A DNA stretch of 64,000 bases from Gorsachius magnificus (taxonomy: Eukaryota; Chordata; Aves; Pelecaniformes; Ardeidae): the NCBI GenBank assembly GCA_034008185.1, contig CM067082.1:53403586-53467585 (forward strand), written 5' to 3'. Every line of letters starts with the position of its first letter. The stretch's first letter is position 1. The notes beneath the pieces were generated by a model. That model saw only the letters and a list, made by a program, of their open reading frames with translations. It was not told the origin of the DNA and did not search any database. Positions 34,901-48,225 of this stretch are shown here, one piece after another. A program made the translations under genes and the position numbers.

Positions 34901-37900
34901 AGCTATTAAATAAAGTCCATTGATTGTTTATCAGGCACTGAGGTGAGATAATTTAAACATGCTCACTGATAAAAGTGATAGATAAATTGCCAGCATATTA
35001 CTATGCAGCTACTACATTTAATCTTAATTAATAATTTAACTTATTTTTAAATTTCAGTGACAAAGATAATGAGAAAGACTTATCTGAGATTCTTACCTCA
35101 AAACTAACTTGAGGACCCTCAAATGCTTGACTGACAGATACAAGAAAGTTAATAGAGTAGGAATTTGTTCTTTTAGAGGTTGCAGCCTGTGTATGGAAAC
35201 CCAATGTGTACAATATACGAAGGACTTTCTCAGTAAATGTCCCCATATGCAGTAATGTTTCAAATGTTTGTTTTATGTGTCAAAGCATATGTACTTTTTC
35301 CCTTGTCAAGACTTATCTTAGAGGAGCTTTGGTATTTCACAAAAGCAAGTATTTAAAGTCCAGGGTTCTTTTAACCTAAAAGTATGAAAATTGATGAAAT
35401 TCTTTCATCTATTCTAAAGCAACTCCAAAACCACTTTTATGTGTACTAAATTCTGGAAATATGAAGATAGAGCTAAGGTCAGTATAAAAAGCATTTACTG
35501 AACCTTTGCAAAATCTTCCATGGTTTAGTCTTGTAAATCTTTGCTCTTTATAACAACACTGCTTCTCTGAGGAGCTTGCGAGACCAGACTCTTAGCTGCC
35601 ACGCTTTTTGTCTTAAAGTTGACTCATGCTTAAGGACGTTTGCTTGCAAAACATTGCAGTTTCTGCTTTTATTCTCAGAAGGCAATGAAGATCAGGAAGG
35701 TTCTGGGTCTCATTCTGTTCCTGTTCAGGTTATTAGGAAAATTCTCGCTAAGTCAGACAGCAGGGGAACAAATCCCAGGAGAAATTGCAGCAGCTTCTCC
35801 GTGGCTTGTGGAGGGGGCCCTGGGTCAGGTGGTGGGACCAGGGAAGAGAGCTGCTGTCTCTTACCAGCATTCCTCCATGACAGGCACTTCTTACAGGAAC
35901 ACCGAGAATTTTTAAGTCATCAAATAAATTATTTATGGGAAATCATTTGCTCTGTCTAGTCATTCCCTAAACCACTCAAATGCGTGTCTCTAATGGGCTT
36001 ATAAAGCTGTGATGAGGACAGCCGTTGGAAAAAGTCAACAGTGTGTAACTAAAAGGGCGAATGATTTGGGCTGGCTGAAGACAGAGCTGCAAGGTTCTTT
36101 TGAGGAACACTTCTACAGAAGAATACCCTTTTTCATTGAACTTGATATTGGGAATAAAACTCCCCAGGAGCTAAAAACTCCCTTTCTATATTCGTTGTTT
36201 CAGTTCCCTTCAGCCCCCACTTCCTATTTGCCACAAAAGAAGGAAAAGGGTGGAAAAAAAAAAAAAAGATAAATAATTTTTGCCTTTTGTGTTTACAAAT
36301 GTCTGGAAATGTCTGAATTCATTTCAGGATCACATTCCTTTGACAACTTGAATTTAACTGGGAAGAAACAGCTGAAGTAAGCTGAGAGGATTATTTACAT
36401 CCAAGCAAGGGCAAGATCCTTTCTACGTGCCACTTCCTGCGGTTCTGCTTTCTAATTAAAGAAAAAGCTAACACGAATGAAGCCACATGCTCACGGTGCA
36501 TAATTTTTGGAAAGGCAGCAGCAATTTAGAAGTAAATTTCACACTAGCTCTGAGACTCATGTCAGATGCTGCCTGCTCGCTCTAGTTCATGAAGGCCATT
36601 TATATTCTAAATTTAAAAATAACTTGGTGCTGGCACATTCCATTAATAAATTAGGACTAGAATTTTATGTTTTCAAAGGATATGGCGAGGTATAAATAGA
36701 CTTGCTAAAAACAGCTAAAACTCTGTTTGAGTGTTTCTCTTTCACCTGATTTTATTTCAATTATGTTCCTCTATCTGCCTCCCCATTTCTGACTGAGGGT
36801 CTAACTCTGAAATCCCTTCTGCATGGTGATAGCAATTTTGAAGACATTGTCACCTGGGACAAGATATTTGGTGAGCAGGGCCACCAATAAACCCAGCCTC
36901 CATCTCATTCAATGATGGAAAGGTGCTGGAGAGGTCTCAAGATGAATGATAATAAATTGCCTTATGCAGTCATGGTGTCTAAATGCCCAACTGGAACAGC
37001 TTTGCATGCTGGCAGCTTAAAGGGCACACTTCTACTTGCAGTGTTTTTAATCGATGCAGCTCCTTGCTTTTTGGACATATGCCTACACCACAGTGAACAT
37101 TTCAGAGTTCTGCTTTCTGTTTTTAGGTGAAAAACAGTAGATATCTGTTCTGACTTGACAGATGCCCAGGGAGCTTTTCTGGACTTAGTGGACAGGTTTC
37201 AGTTTCATTCATTTTAGTCATGAGAGCTGGAGATCAGAAGTTGGGACAAAACCCGAAGTGCTCAAAACCCCAAAAAATGAGTTTACCAAAATTAACCATC
37301 CCTGCCCCAGACAAAAAAGGATTTTCTTTTCAATAAAACTCCTTGTTTAGAATTTTGAAACATTTCATTTGAATCTCGACCTTTTCAAAAGACTTAAATT
37401 AGTAATATCAAATTTATTTTCCTGATGGAATTCAAATATCTCAAGGTTTCTTCAGACCAGAAATTCCACAACAAAGTCCAATATTCTGACGACTTCTAAA
37501 TGCCGGAAACTGTGAACAGAGGATTTTTCCACAAGCAACCCATTTCCACAAAATGTTTTGCCTGTTAGAGATGTACTCCTCCACCCCATCCCAAGGTGCT
37601 TTTGTTCAGACTTGTGGTAGTGCACACCAGTTTTAAGGACGTGAGTTTGACTTCTCTGCGGTTTGCAGATCTACCTCATCTGAGAAGTGCGGAAAGGTTG
37701 TATATTCCTGAATGACTGAAACAAGTAGTCCTACAACATTTTTTGATGGTATAGTTTATCAGACTGATGAGTTTCTGTTCTTAGAAGTTCCAGAATTTTC
37801 CTTCAGAGAACAGTTTCCTTTGACAAGTACCCACTTACATCTCAGAATCCACAGAGAAGAGATTAAGGTCAGCATAGACATATTGATAAAAGGATATCAA

Positions 37901-40900
37901 CTGGTCAAAACTAACAAAATGTCAATTAATACAACAGATACTTCAATGATAATTTCTTCACTCAAAATTCCTCCTGTCATTTCTAAGAAAACATGTGAAA
38001 TTGGGTGCCTGGGTTTTGGTCTTTTTGCCAGTCTTTCCGTAATCTGAAGAAATGTGACTAGTTTGAGTGAACAGAGTGGGACAAGGTACAGGGCCAGACA
38101 GTGAAAAGAGGGGTTTCGAGTCAGGTGGTCTGGACCTTTTTTGGTTTTCACTTTCTGGGCAGTGCCAAGGTCCCAGGAGGATTTATAGCAATGTATCTTC
38201 TAGGAAAAGTAATGAGTACTTTATCTGCACACATTTGTGAATGGAAATACTTTTAATGAGTATTTACAAAAGAAAAACAATACCCATGTTGGTTGACATA
38301 AGTAAGTATCACATAAGTAAGACAAAATTCTCTCCTCCGTCTTTGTAGGAAATCTAAATCTTTGTTCTGCACATGCTTGAAAGACGAAAAAACCCATAGA
38401 CTTACCTATACACTTTTCATGGAGTCACTGAACAGAAATACATATGAGCAGCTCCCTATGGATAAAAATTATGAAATTCTGTGTGTCAGCGAGTCAACAC
38501 AGCTTCTGTGTCACCTGAAAAACATTAGTTTCCTCTTGAGATTTCTCCAGACATTACCTGTTGTCAGGATTTAATGAATATTAGCTAGGTTAATGTTCTG
38601 ACACTTTGAAGGACTACGTCCTGGTAGATCCCAGAGTGGGTTTTACTCTGTTTATGATCAGAGCTTCACATCAAAGCCCACTTCCCTTTTAAGAAAGGGT
38701 TACAATTGAAGTATCCAGGTTGTTTTAAGATCTATTTAGGAAACTAGTACAACATGGCTTTTATAGAACCCATTTATAGTATGACCACTCATTTTCCTAT
38801 TCGTAAAAACACAGAGGTCTCTATGGACGAAGTAATTACTTTAAAAGCAGTACACATGAGACATTTTAATGTATCTATTTGTGTACCTAGGGTGTATATG
38901 GAGCTCTCTGAGTCTCCAACTTGCACGTGTTTGTTTTGTGAGTGCAGCAATGCAGCGAGGTCTGCTGGCTGACTTGTAATCCAGCCTGCAGTTGTGGACG
39001 GGGTCTTGGGTCTCAGGTCTTCCTTCCTGTTTGGGCTTAATTGCAAGTGTCTGATGATTTGTTTGCACTTTTTCAGCTATATGCTTTGCTACCACTGGAT
39101 GCCTATATTCCACTGGACATCTTGCTAAGCAACACATAGGAAGTATCTAACCAGCCACTGCAGTGGTGCCTCTGCTTAAATTTATCTCAGAGCTCTTACG
39201 TCCTCACATGCAGATTGTATCCCAGATACTCAGTGTCTGGTTTTTATTACTGCAGTTTGTGCTATAAACAGCTTCCTTTGCTCTGTATGATGTCAAGAAC
39301 AGAGTTGAAGGGTGTGAGAGAAAGGTAAAAACTGCCTCTAGTGGCTTTGTGTACAATCTGTTTGTCCTAAATAATACCAGAAATCTGACCACATCATATC
39401 TCTAAGGTTTCGTAAAGCAAAGTGTTACTTTTTATTTGTGCCATCAAAAAGGTGAGTTCAGCAATATAGGACTCCATGCTGATATGTTCAAGTGCCCGTT
39501 TAAGCAGTGAAGATAAACAAATAGTGGAAATTTCCAATGTTTTCCTTATACATGAAATGTAAATTGAATGAGGGGATGTCATCTTCATGGGAAGAAAAAT
39601 GCCAGTTTAAATTCATATTTTGACCCATTTTATGCGTCTAGTAAAATGCACTTTTATGTAAGAGCACTCCTTTAATGTGCTTCTGAAAGCCATCCCTCCA
39701 ACAGAACAGAGTTGTCTGCATTCTGATGGGTGGTCATCCAGCCTTTGCGGTGCCTACAACCTGTTGCTGCCGGCTGCAGGAAAAGAAAAGTGAAGGACTG
39801 ACACTAAACAACCCATAAGAAAGTAGTTAGGCCCTCTGTAGGGTTATGAATTTTGAAGGGTGTAGGGAAGAGGAGAGGAAGATAAAATGAGAACAAAATG
39901 AAGGAATATATTTATTCTTCAGTAAGTAGAGGAAATCATTACTATTTTCTTTATCTCAAGACCTTAAGGCCCTTAAGCCTCTAAATTAGGGAAAATAGTT
40001 ACCTCTAATCAGGCTATTTCTGGATCTACATGGAGAGGTTATGCAATATGCAAAAAAGAATATCAGTGAAACAGGGACCTGCAAGTTTGTCATACATTCC
40101 TTTTGGTTTGTTTCTTGGGGAAAACAGACAGAAAAAGATGAAAAAGTCAGAAAGAACCTTTCAGTTTTTCAAAACTTTTTATGACAAAAATCATGAGGCT
40201 ATTTGAACTTGCCCTCTTCATGGGGGAAATGCGTGGCATTTATATTTCACACCTTCTAAGTTGCATGGAAACCTATGGGTATAAATGTTATGCGTGACTT
40301 TCAGAACTAAATGTATGACATCTCTTTAAATCCTGCCTTTCTGCCTCTTGCAGCTCTTTCTTGTTCCCAAGCCTTTCTTAAAAAGAAAAGTAAAAAAAGT
40401 TTTGAAGGAGCATAAGGAGAAGTTGGAGAACAAGCAAAGTGGTTGTGTTTCCTTCATAGCATTTAGCAGATGTCATGGACCAAAACCAGGTCTTTTAGAG
40501 CCAAACCCCTGAATCGGCACAAAGTGACCCAGGCCGAGTACCATGATGCTTACCTCAGTCCAAAGCAGATGTAACAGAAGTTGCGTTGTAACTAGCTAAC
40601 TATGAGGTAACAAACATCATTGGCTTGTCAGTCTATCCCAGACACAGACTCAGCAGCGCAGGGCATGGCAACTATTGGTTCAGTCCTCATGGGCTCCCAC
40701 TTATGGTTGCCTACTGCTTTGGCTAGCAAGCACCAGCAATATGTGTCATTCTCTCAGTGTGGTGGAAAACTCATCTCTAGAGCCTGAGCTGATGAGCCTG
40801 GGCCAGATGAATCTCGTCAAATTAATAAAGACAGCAACAATAATGCACTACTACTTTTCATAGTAATACAGTAGTGTAGTAGTAGTGGTGGTGGTAATAG

Positions 40901-40918
40901 GAATAATTTATAACAATG
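28901..40918. other. Gene-less AT-rich stretch, 12 kb
   Basis: No exon, RNA gene or young repeat is recognised. AT-rich blocks dense in TAAT/ATTA words lie at 29560-30130, 34660-35040 and 36300-36700 and are candidates for conserved non-coding DNA. An A14 run lies at 36254-36267. Frames such as 33031-33303, 35640-35915 and 37712-38047 have no known motif and no convincing splice context. Confidence 0.6.
40862..40900 (+). repeat. Imperfect (GTA/GTG)n trinucleotide repeat
   Basis: A run of about 13 imperfect TAG/TGG-type triplets ends about 18 bases before the 3' end of the CR1 copy. Simple repeats often sit next to LINE 3' ends, but here it is not the CR1's own terminal repeat. Confidence 0.7.
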
Positions 40919-41675
40919 AGAATCATAGAATCGTCTAGGTTGGAAAAGACCTTTAAGATCATCAAATCCAACCGTTAACCTAACGCTGCCATCCCACCAC
41001 TAAACCATGTCCCTAAGCACCTCATCTACCTGTCTTTTAAATACCTCAAGGGATGAGGACTTGACCACCTCCCCGGGCAGCCCATTCCAGAGCCTGACAA
41101 CCCTCTCAGTGAAGAAATTTCTCCTAATGTCTAACCTAAACCTGCCCTGGTGCAACTTCAGACCATTTCCCCTTGTCCTATCAACCGTTACCAGGGAGAA
41201 GAGGCCGACCCTCACCTGGCTACAGCCTCCTGTCAGGCAGGGGTAGAGGGCGATCAGGTCTCCCCTCAGCCTCCTCTTCTCCAGACTAAACAACCCCAGT
41301 TCCCTCAGCTGCTCCTCGTAAGACTTGTGCTCCAGACCCTTCAGCAGCTTTGTGGCTCTCCTCTGGACATGTTCCAGCAATGCAACATCTTTCTTGTAGT
41401 GAGGGGCCCAAAACTGAACACAGTATTCAAGGTGTGGCCTCACCAGCACTGAGTACAGGGGCACGATCACTTCTCTGCCCCTGCTGGCCACACTATTTCT
41501 GACACAAGCCAGGATGCCATTGGCCTTCTTGGCCACCTGGGCACACTGCTGGCTCATATTTAGCCGGCTGTCAACCAGTACCCCCAGGTCTTTTTCCACC
41601 AGGCAGCTTTCCAGCCACTCTTCCCCAAGCCTGTAGCATTGCATGGGGTTGTTGTGACCTTCTTGCAGGAAGAAC
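40919..41675 (-). mobile_element. CR1 LINE, 5'-truncated, best preserved copy
   Basis: This is the minus-strand 3' end of a CR1. The 3' terminus (plus-strand start, 40919) shows the CR1-type end GATTCTATGATTCTC on the minus strand, followed inward by the short 3' UTR and the ORF2 stop at about 41000. Sequence upstream of about 41675 no longer looks like CR1, so about 0.76 kb remains. The intact 214-codon frame suggests it is the youngest CR1 here. Without a promoter and most of ORF2 it cannot move itself. Confidence 0.95.
41000..41644 (-). pseudogene. CR1 ORF2 C-terminal part, open
   Basis: This frame encodes the C-terminal 214 residues of the CR1 ORF2 protein (endonuclease plus reverse transcriptase). 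Only the region after the RT catalytic boxes remains. Recognisable pieces are [13 protein letters not shown] (residues about 18-30), [20 protein letters not shown] (about 44-63), [20 protein letters not shown] (about 73-92) and [14 protein letters not shown] near the C terminus. No stop or frameshift interrupts it. The visible ATG is internal to the original ORF, and related sequence continues upstream in the same element to about 41675. It cannot have LINE activity because the endonuclease and polymerase domains are gone. Confidence 0.92.
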
Positions 41676-43974
41676 CTCTTGCAGGATCATAGTGGTTTGG
41701 ATTATTTTAAAAAGGAAATTTGGATCATATTTGACCCTATCAAGATTGCACAAAATTCCTAAGAGCTGTGCCTAGAAGCCATTGCATATAGCCCTGTGTG
41801 GGCTAGGCAGGGATGTGGCTCTCTCCTTTCTGTCATTTTAGAGGGAAGCACATGAATGTGTTTTTAATGAAGTGCATTAGTCAGCATGCTCCCTCCCCTC
41901 TGCTCTCTGCAGTTACAGGTTGAACCATTTCAACCAGGAGAACTATTTCCTTTCTCTTTGCCAGACTGTGAGGGTGTTATATATCCATTGTGTACAAGCA
42001 ATGTAGTTCACATCAGAAATCAACGTGCTTGATGGCTATTTGTAAGGTATAGTTCCCTTTCCAGCTCCTTGCCCAGCATCCTGGGAGGCTCTCCAACTGC
42101 TGGAGAGAATGGGCACACCATTGCTTGCTACAAAAGTGGATGCTAAATGGTGGGGAAGAAGAAATTGAACAATTTATTCCCTTTTCATTGAAAATATACT
42201 GTTTTAATTTTTCCAGAACAGCTGTTCTGCCAGTTCAGTGGTGACCAGCATCTCTAAAAATAAAATGTAAACAATGTAATGAAAATGTCATTAAGTGGAA
42301 TGCAGTCCAAAATATGCGTGGCGATTTATTCATTGTTACTTCTGCCTAAAAAGAAGAGCAGCTGAGGACACATTAAGAAGTTACAGCCAAATCCTGCTTT
42401 GTCCTTGCTAGAGGAGTATTCTCTACTGAAGTCTATGGTTCCCTTTGCCAGACCTAGGACTCCAGAATAAGGATCTGTGCAGCTTTGTCAGCTTCCCACT
42501 CTTTGTTTGACTCTCACGTATGTATTTGCCTGTCTTGAGTGCTGTTTTACTCTGTGCCATCACTACAAAATTGTAACACCAGTCAACTCTCTGCTCAGAG
42601 CCTTTATCAGTTCAGTGACAACCTTGGAATCCTCTCTGTAATATCTCCGATTTCTAAGCAGGGATGTTCAGGTAAGGAGGAGAACACAGTAAAATAAATC
42701 CATTTTTCATCCAGAGAAACTGGAAAAACAGCAAGGATTTCTCTAGCCCAGACTTGCATTATTTTTTGCAAACAAACAAGTCCTCAATTAATTTGCACAT
42801 AGAAGCAAAAGAGCATATGTATATTCATTTAAACTTCTTAGTAAGGCACTTTGAAGAGGAAGATTGTTCAATATTGCAATACTTTTAAATTTTATGTTGC
42901 CTTTAATGTTGCCTCTACATTATACAGTATGAGAAGAAATAATATTTTTTAATTAGAGCAAATAATATGACGTAGCTGGAAAAAAAAAGGCAAACCTTTG
43001 GCCTTTAGTCCTTCTTCAGGTCCATGAGGCTCCTGAAGAATTTTGAGACTATAGAGATAACTCATCTCATTCAGCCATTTCAGTGGTTTTTGTTACACTT
43101 TGTTTGTGTATTCTTTATGACAGATCAAAATCTTAGAGAAAAAGCTTGGAATGGGACTAAAAACCTTGGAAAACTTTTATTCATGTCCCCGTACCACCTT
43201 TGTCTTTCTGCCTCTGTTTTCTTAGTCCCTCTATTATTTGTGGTCTCTGCAGGGTCCTCTTCATGCACTGATCAGCCCACTCCAATGTATTCACATGCAG
43301 AGCAGAAAACCATATATCATTTATATCCAAAGAATGGGATTTCCTAACGATGCTCCTTATCAGAGCAAATGCCTCTGCTTGCTGAGAAAATGTAAGCCTT
43401 ACCATAATCTACAGCTGGAGTTGTAGCTGACAGGTATATTCTGCTGTATAGAGGAAAAGCAAACCACTATTTTGGTTCTCAGTGTACTAGGAAACTTGCA
43501 ACATGTGTTGAAAATTGCCCAGGGCACAACTGAGCATTTGGAAATAAGGCAAGAGACCTAAACCTGCTCCCTTGCACACATCAAATTATGCTTAAAGCAA
43601 AGTAGACTGTCTCTGTTTAAGGTGAGAGGTTGTTTGCACAGGGAGCAAGTGCAAGGGTTTGAAATCCCACAGCCAATCTCTTTCTAGTACTATAGCAAAA
43701 CAGGTGCAATTCCTAGTGATTTAAGCATTACGACTAGACCAAATGCCAGGGGCAGACAAGATGAGTGGATGCAAGAGGTGGAGCGGCAGTGAAAGCGTAA
43801 TGGGCAACTGCTCATGAGCAGGCATACCTGCTCCTGCAGCTACTCGCACTCCCCATCTTCAGGAAAAAAGATTTATTGTTAGTTCTAACAAAGAAGATAT
43901 TTAAGGGGTTCAGTCAATCACCTGTCTCGAGGTGAGGCTGTTTCTACAGGTCCCTTTTACAGTGTCTTGGAGCT
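41676..43974. other. Gene-less stretch between CR1 copies
   Basis: No exon is recognised. It holds one fragment of an apparent old repeat (42385-42475), listed separately, and otherwise ordinary AT-rich DNA. The plus frame 43024-43347 (107 codons) has no recognisable family motif. Confidence 0.6.
42385..42475. repeat. Ancient amniote repeat fragment
   Basis: CCAAATCCTGCTTTGTCCTT, then CTGAAGTCTATGGTTCCC, then GGACTCCAGAATAAGGATC follow the order of an old interspersed repeat seen in reptiles and birds, in which a 'gaagtcaatggg' core lies between a left and a right arm. The word AAATCCTGCTT (42389-42399) recurs as its reverse complement at 48530-48540. The family name is not known to me. Confidence 0.45.
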
Positions 43975-44283
43975 AAGAATCATAGAATCACAGAATCATC
44001 AAATGCTACGTTGGAAGGGACCTCAAGGATCATCTGGTCCAACCTTTCTAGGCAAGAGCACATTCTAGACAAGACAGCCCAGCACCCTGTCCAGCTGAGC
44101 ATTAAAAGTGTCCAATGTGACTGAGTCAACCGCTCCCCTGGGGACATTATTCCAGTGGTTGACTGTTCTCATTGTGAAACATTTCCCCCTTGTGTCCAGT
44201 TGGAACTCGTGTCCATTGCCCCTTCTCCTCCTGGTGTGGACTACAGTGGTGTTGGGCTGGTGATTCTCCGGTAAAACTGGCAC
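43975..44283 (-). mobile_element. CR1 LINE 3' end, short
   Basis: The plus strand begins with AATCATAGAATCACAGAATC, the reverse complement of tandem CR1 3'-terminal octamers. The minus frame 44283-44065 encodes the last residues of ORF2 (LDTRGKCFTMRTVNHWNNVP, then DTFNAQLDRVLGCLV) and stops where CR1 ORF2 does. The copy is 5'-truncated to about 0.3 kb. It is flanked upstream in its own sense by a short TATATATC-rich run (44285-44312). Confidence 0.9.
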
Positions 44284-47135
44284 TTATATATCTATATATC
44301 CTATATATCCTTCTGTTTAGCAAGTGTCAAATTTCACCCAGGAAAAGTAGTTTGAACACACTAACCAGTGATGAAATAGCACCTATTGGTGATTGGCATG
44401 AATCCAAAGGAATAATTTCCTCTGTGTAACTGGTTACTATGCCTCAGAGTTTTCCATTTTATAGGCTTCAGGAGGAAAAGAATGGGCATTGTTTTCATCT
44501 CTACTAAGGATGTAATCCTAAGGATTTCCTGGTGGTATACACAACACTCTAAAATAAGGCTGGGTTGCATTATAAAGCATTATGCCAAAAACAATGATTA
44601 AAATGGGTCATTAAGTAGTTGAGAACTAAATAAGAAAACATTTTTAAGACATAAAATAAAGGAAAAGATAAAGTAGGAGATGCGGTACCACCATTACCCC
44701 TGACATTTTGACTTTATCACAATCGGTGGTGTTTTTCTTAATGCTTCAGCTGCTGAAATTGTAATTGAAATTGTAAATATTCATATATTTGGTAAAAAGT
44801 GTACACTTGGTTTTAAGTTTTTTTAAAAAAAGAGCTGTTTCTAAGCTCTGCACTTGAAGATGAAAAGTACAAAGCAGAAGCACCTTGGAATTTCAAAAGT
44901 AGAAGAGAAATAGATAGCTATATATAATAAAAATATTAAATGGTTGGAGCTGTTAAATTAAAATGAGTTTGGTGTCCCAACTCTGTGCATTCTGAGGTTG
45001 ATAAAACTGGATTTTGGTTGATATCCTAACTTCCCCACATAAAACCTTTCTGACCTTTAGTATCTCATAATTTCTCTGCACCTTGGAGATCTGTAAGAAC
45101 TGGATTATGCTTCCCTACTTCATAGAATAATTGTGAAATGAAATTGTGTTCCCCCCCTGATGGGCAGGTACCGCAGGGTAGGTGGATGTAGAAGAATCCA
45201 GGTAGGCAGATAGGCCATGCTGTTTTTTAAATCTCATTTTAAAACATGTTCACGTATTCTCTCACATGTGTATAAAGAAAGAATTTAGTCACCTTCCCTT
45301 TATGAACTTTCTTTCCTTTGCTGTCTGCTAAGCTCTAGTTTCATGTAGTATTGCATTTTTGCTAAGAAAATTATTAAACAATCCAACCCAAAAATCCAAG
45401 GCTAAAGAAAAGGCTTATTTTTCATATTGTGCATGAAAAATCATTTCACTTTGTTTCATTCAGCAGGCTTTTGTGGTGTCTTGTACATGATAAACATATA
45501 GGAAATGTTTTTTTTCAGTAGTTGCCCTTTAGATTTGTATTTACGCTAACCTAGAAAGCACCTAATTTAGATGCTTTCAACATAAGTTAGGAATACATTG
45601 GATTACAAGGTGTTCTGTATTTGTATAAAAGAATTTTGTAGTTTTGATAATTTTCTGGAAGAGCGTGAACTTTTGGGATTAAGAGGATACTAAGGGTCAA
45701 TATATGGTTGTTCCCTCCTGCGTATGCTTTAAACATAGTTGAACAACTGTAATTGTTCAGTTTTAATTGACATTGTGATTGTAAATTCTAATTTGTAAAG
45801 TTTGAAAATTATGTGAAAATGCTAATTAAAGCTCTATTTATGAGTCCTTCTCAATTTCCACTAAAGAATAGTGTCTGATGGAGGCTGGAGTTTCCAATAA
45901 ATTCATCACGCTCTGCCTCCTTGCAGCTTCCCTTCAATTCTGCTCCATTACCGTTGTTCATACTGCTGATACTTTCCTAAATAATTAATTCCCACTCTCA
46001 CTTACTGCAATGTATAGCTGTCTTGGACAGAGCTCTGCATGTTTCGCCCTGTTAGCTTTTCCTCGGGAGTATGGCTGCACAGTGCCAGCCAGCCCTAGGA
46101 CTTAGAGGTTCAACTTCAGAGAAAGTCATATCAGGTTGACTGAAGCCAAGTTCCTTTTCTTCCCCAGCTCTCCATCCCCATCCCTCCTAACAGGCCTTAC
46201 CATCCTCTTAAACACAAATGTTGAATATATATTCTTCTCTTCTGTCTCCCAGAAATTTTAGGATGTCAGGCTGCCACCTTTCCCCCTTCTCCCCTGTCTT
46301 CTCCCAGGGCAAATCAGCTGGCTTTGTAATTTGGTTTCCCCGGGACCAGCTAGCACACTCTATCTCTACTAGAAGATTTGGGGAGACAGGCAGATCTTCT
46401 CTGGAAAGTAAAACTGAGGGGAGTTAAACAATGTTCCCAATGCAGAGACAGCGAGGATACTGGCTTTATTTGTCAGTGGCACTGTTGTTCAAATCAGTAA
46501 GTGGGCTATGTACTCAATATGAAGGAAAGTCCATTTTGAAAACTTTTTTTTTGGGAGGCTATTAATTTCTATAACATAAATATGAAATCAAGATTTTTTT
46601 CTTGTCAGGATTGGCTCAGTTTGAACACTGTTTAAAGACGTGTAAGTGAAAAACTCCAGGACATATTTTCGTTGTTTAATGGCTGCTCAGTAGATTTATT
46701 TCCTTAGAAATTCCACAAAGAAATAGACCAGAAATAGAATCTTTATTAAAATGAAGCAAAAGATTGGGGTTATTAATGTACCTATATATCCATACTACTA
46801 TCGTAAACATTTTATTGAGTTCATTCCCTTCTTTAATGCACCTTTAACACTTTTGTGTGTGGGATACCTCAAGCTATGCTTGGCAGTCTCTGGGGAAGGA
46901 GCTCCAAATACAGCTTTAAAGAGCATGTGCAATCTTCTGAAAGTAAGACTTTCTTAGGTGATGAGAGACCAATTTCCCTGCATACCGGAGAGATTAATTT
47001 AAACACCCCTTTGCTATAAGTACAGGAAAATGCCAGTGTTGGTACAACCTCCACAGTTAATCAACTGTAAAAATATAACCGCTTATGCAGTTCTATGGGC
47101 TAACCAAACCCAAACTTTTTATTACTTGTGGACAA

Positions 47136-47186
47136 TGTTTAACAGAATAAGACAACAGCATTTTAAAAATCTGTTTAACAGAATAA
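47136..47186 (+). repeat. 15-base direct repeat, 36 bases apart
   Basis: TGTTTAACAGAATAA occurs at 47136-47150 and again at 47172-47186. No transposon accompanies it. It may be a local duplication. Confidence 0.7.
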
Positions 47187-47922
47187 CGTACAAATTCAGA
47201 AAATTTTATACTAGTAAATGCTTTATTTTATTAAAACTGTTGAGTTGAACTTTTACATGAAATTCTAGCAAACATGCTTCTCTCTGGGAGCTGGCCATTT
47301 AAATTAAGTAGAAATAATTGGCTGTGATCTATAAGAGGTGATTTGTGGGAGGCTTTAGGTTTTTCTTTTGTATTTAAAGAAACCTGGAAGGCAAATTTAA
47401 ATCCTGTTATATTATTGCTGTTCTTTTCAGTCCTGAAATAATAATGTATCTTTAGAGAAAAGAAAATCAAGCTTTCTTATTTTACATTCTCTGATGTGTG
47501 GAAAGTGCTCCACAGAAAGTGAAAATTTAATTAAAACTGCAAATAAATCTAAGCACATTTAATACCTGAACTAAATAGCTGTACTATTGTAATGTTTCTT
47601 TCCAGTTATCCTGTACCTGATGTAGATGAACATTTGTGAAACAGTCTGTAGATCTGATGTGAATGTGCTTAGCAGCTTGTAAAATCCAGTTATTGTTTAT
47701 GTATTTAAACAGGTTCACATACTTGATGTGAAACGTCCCTACTTGAAATATTACCTGTTCGTGTAAATGTGAATTTTGTTCTCATTATATAATGTATGTG
47801 ATTTCAAAGGCCTGATGTTTTTTATGATTTATATTATCATTTAAAAGCCAGGCTCTGTATCACTGTATTCAAGGATGTAATTCAGCTTTAGGTCAGCCTG
47901 GTGGTCACAGAAATTGTATGAA

Positions 47923-47928
47923 AATAAA
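47923..47928 (+). promoter_or_regulatory. Possible transcript 3' end (AATAAA)
   Basis: AATAAA is followed 4-9 bases later by GCTTGCTGCAACA and a T/G-rich stretch (GTGAGGTTTTATGT). That arrangement is seen at many vertebrate 3' ends. No exon upstream supports it, so it may be chance in AT-rich DNA. Confidence 0.2.
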
Positions 47929-48179
47929 GCTTGCTGCAACAGTTATATTAATATGGTATAACATGTGAGGTTTTATGTACAAGCCAGTGCTTTCTGATAT
48001 AGTTGCTCTATTTTTTTTAATGTTGCTGAAACTGTAATTCAAACACCATCCCTTCCTACTTAATGTTTTGTGCTAACTTTAGTGAAGAATATATGCATAT
48101 AATATATCTATGTGTATAAATACAGAAATTCAAACAGCAGCATTTTCTTGTTATTTAAGCCAATTTTATGTATGCATGA

Positions 48180-48225
48180 CTTCATTGAACTTCAGTGGGG
48201 TTCAGAGCATTTATTCACATGTCCA
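48180..48225. repeat. Possible ancient amniote repeat fragment
   Basis: TTCATTGAACTTCAGTGGGG, then GCATTTATTCACATGTCC, resembles the 'cattgacttcaatgggg ... cacatg' part of the same old repeat family as at 42.4 kb. Confidence 0.35.

Noticed and set aside
35640..35915. Frame with a signal-peptide-like start (KVLGLILFLFRLLGKFSLSQ)
   Set aside because: Only about 76 codons follow the likelier ATG, with no family match, no splice-site context and an equally open overlapping frame at 35576-35959.
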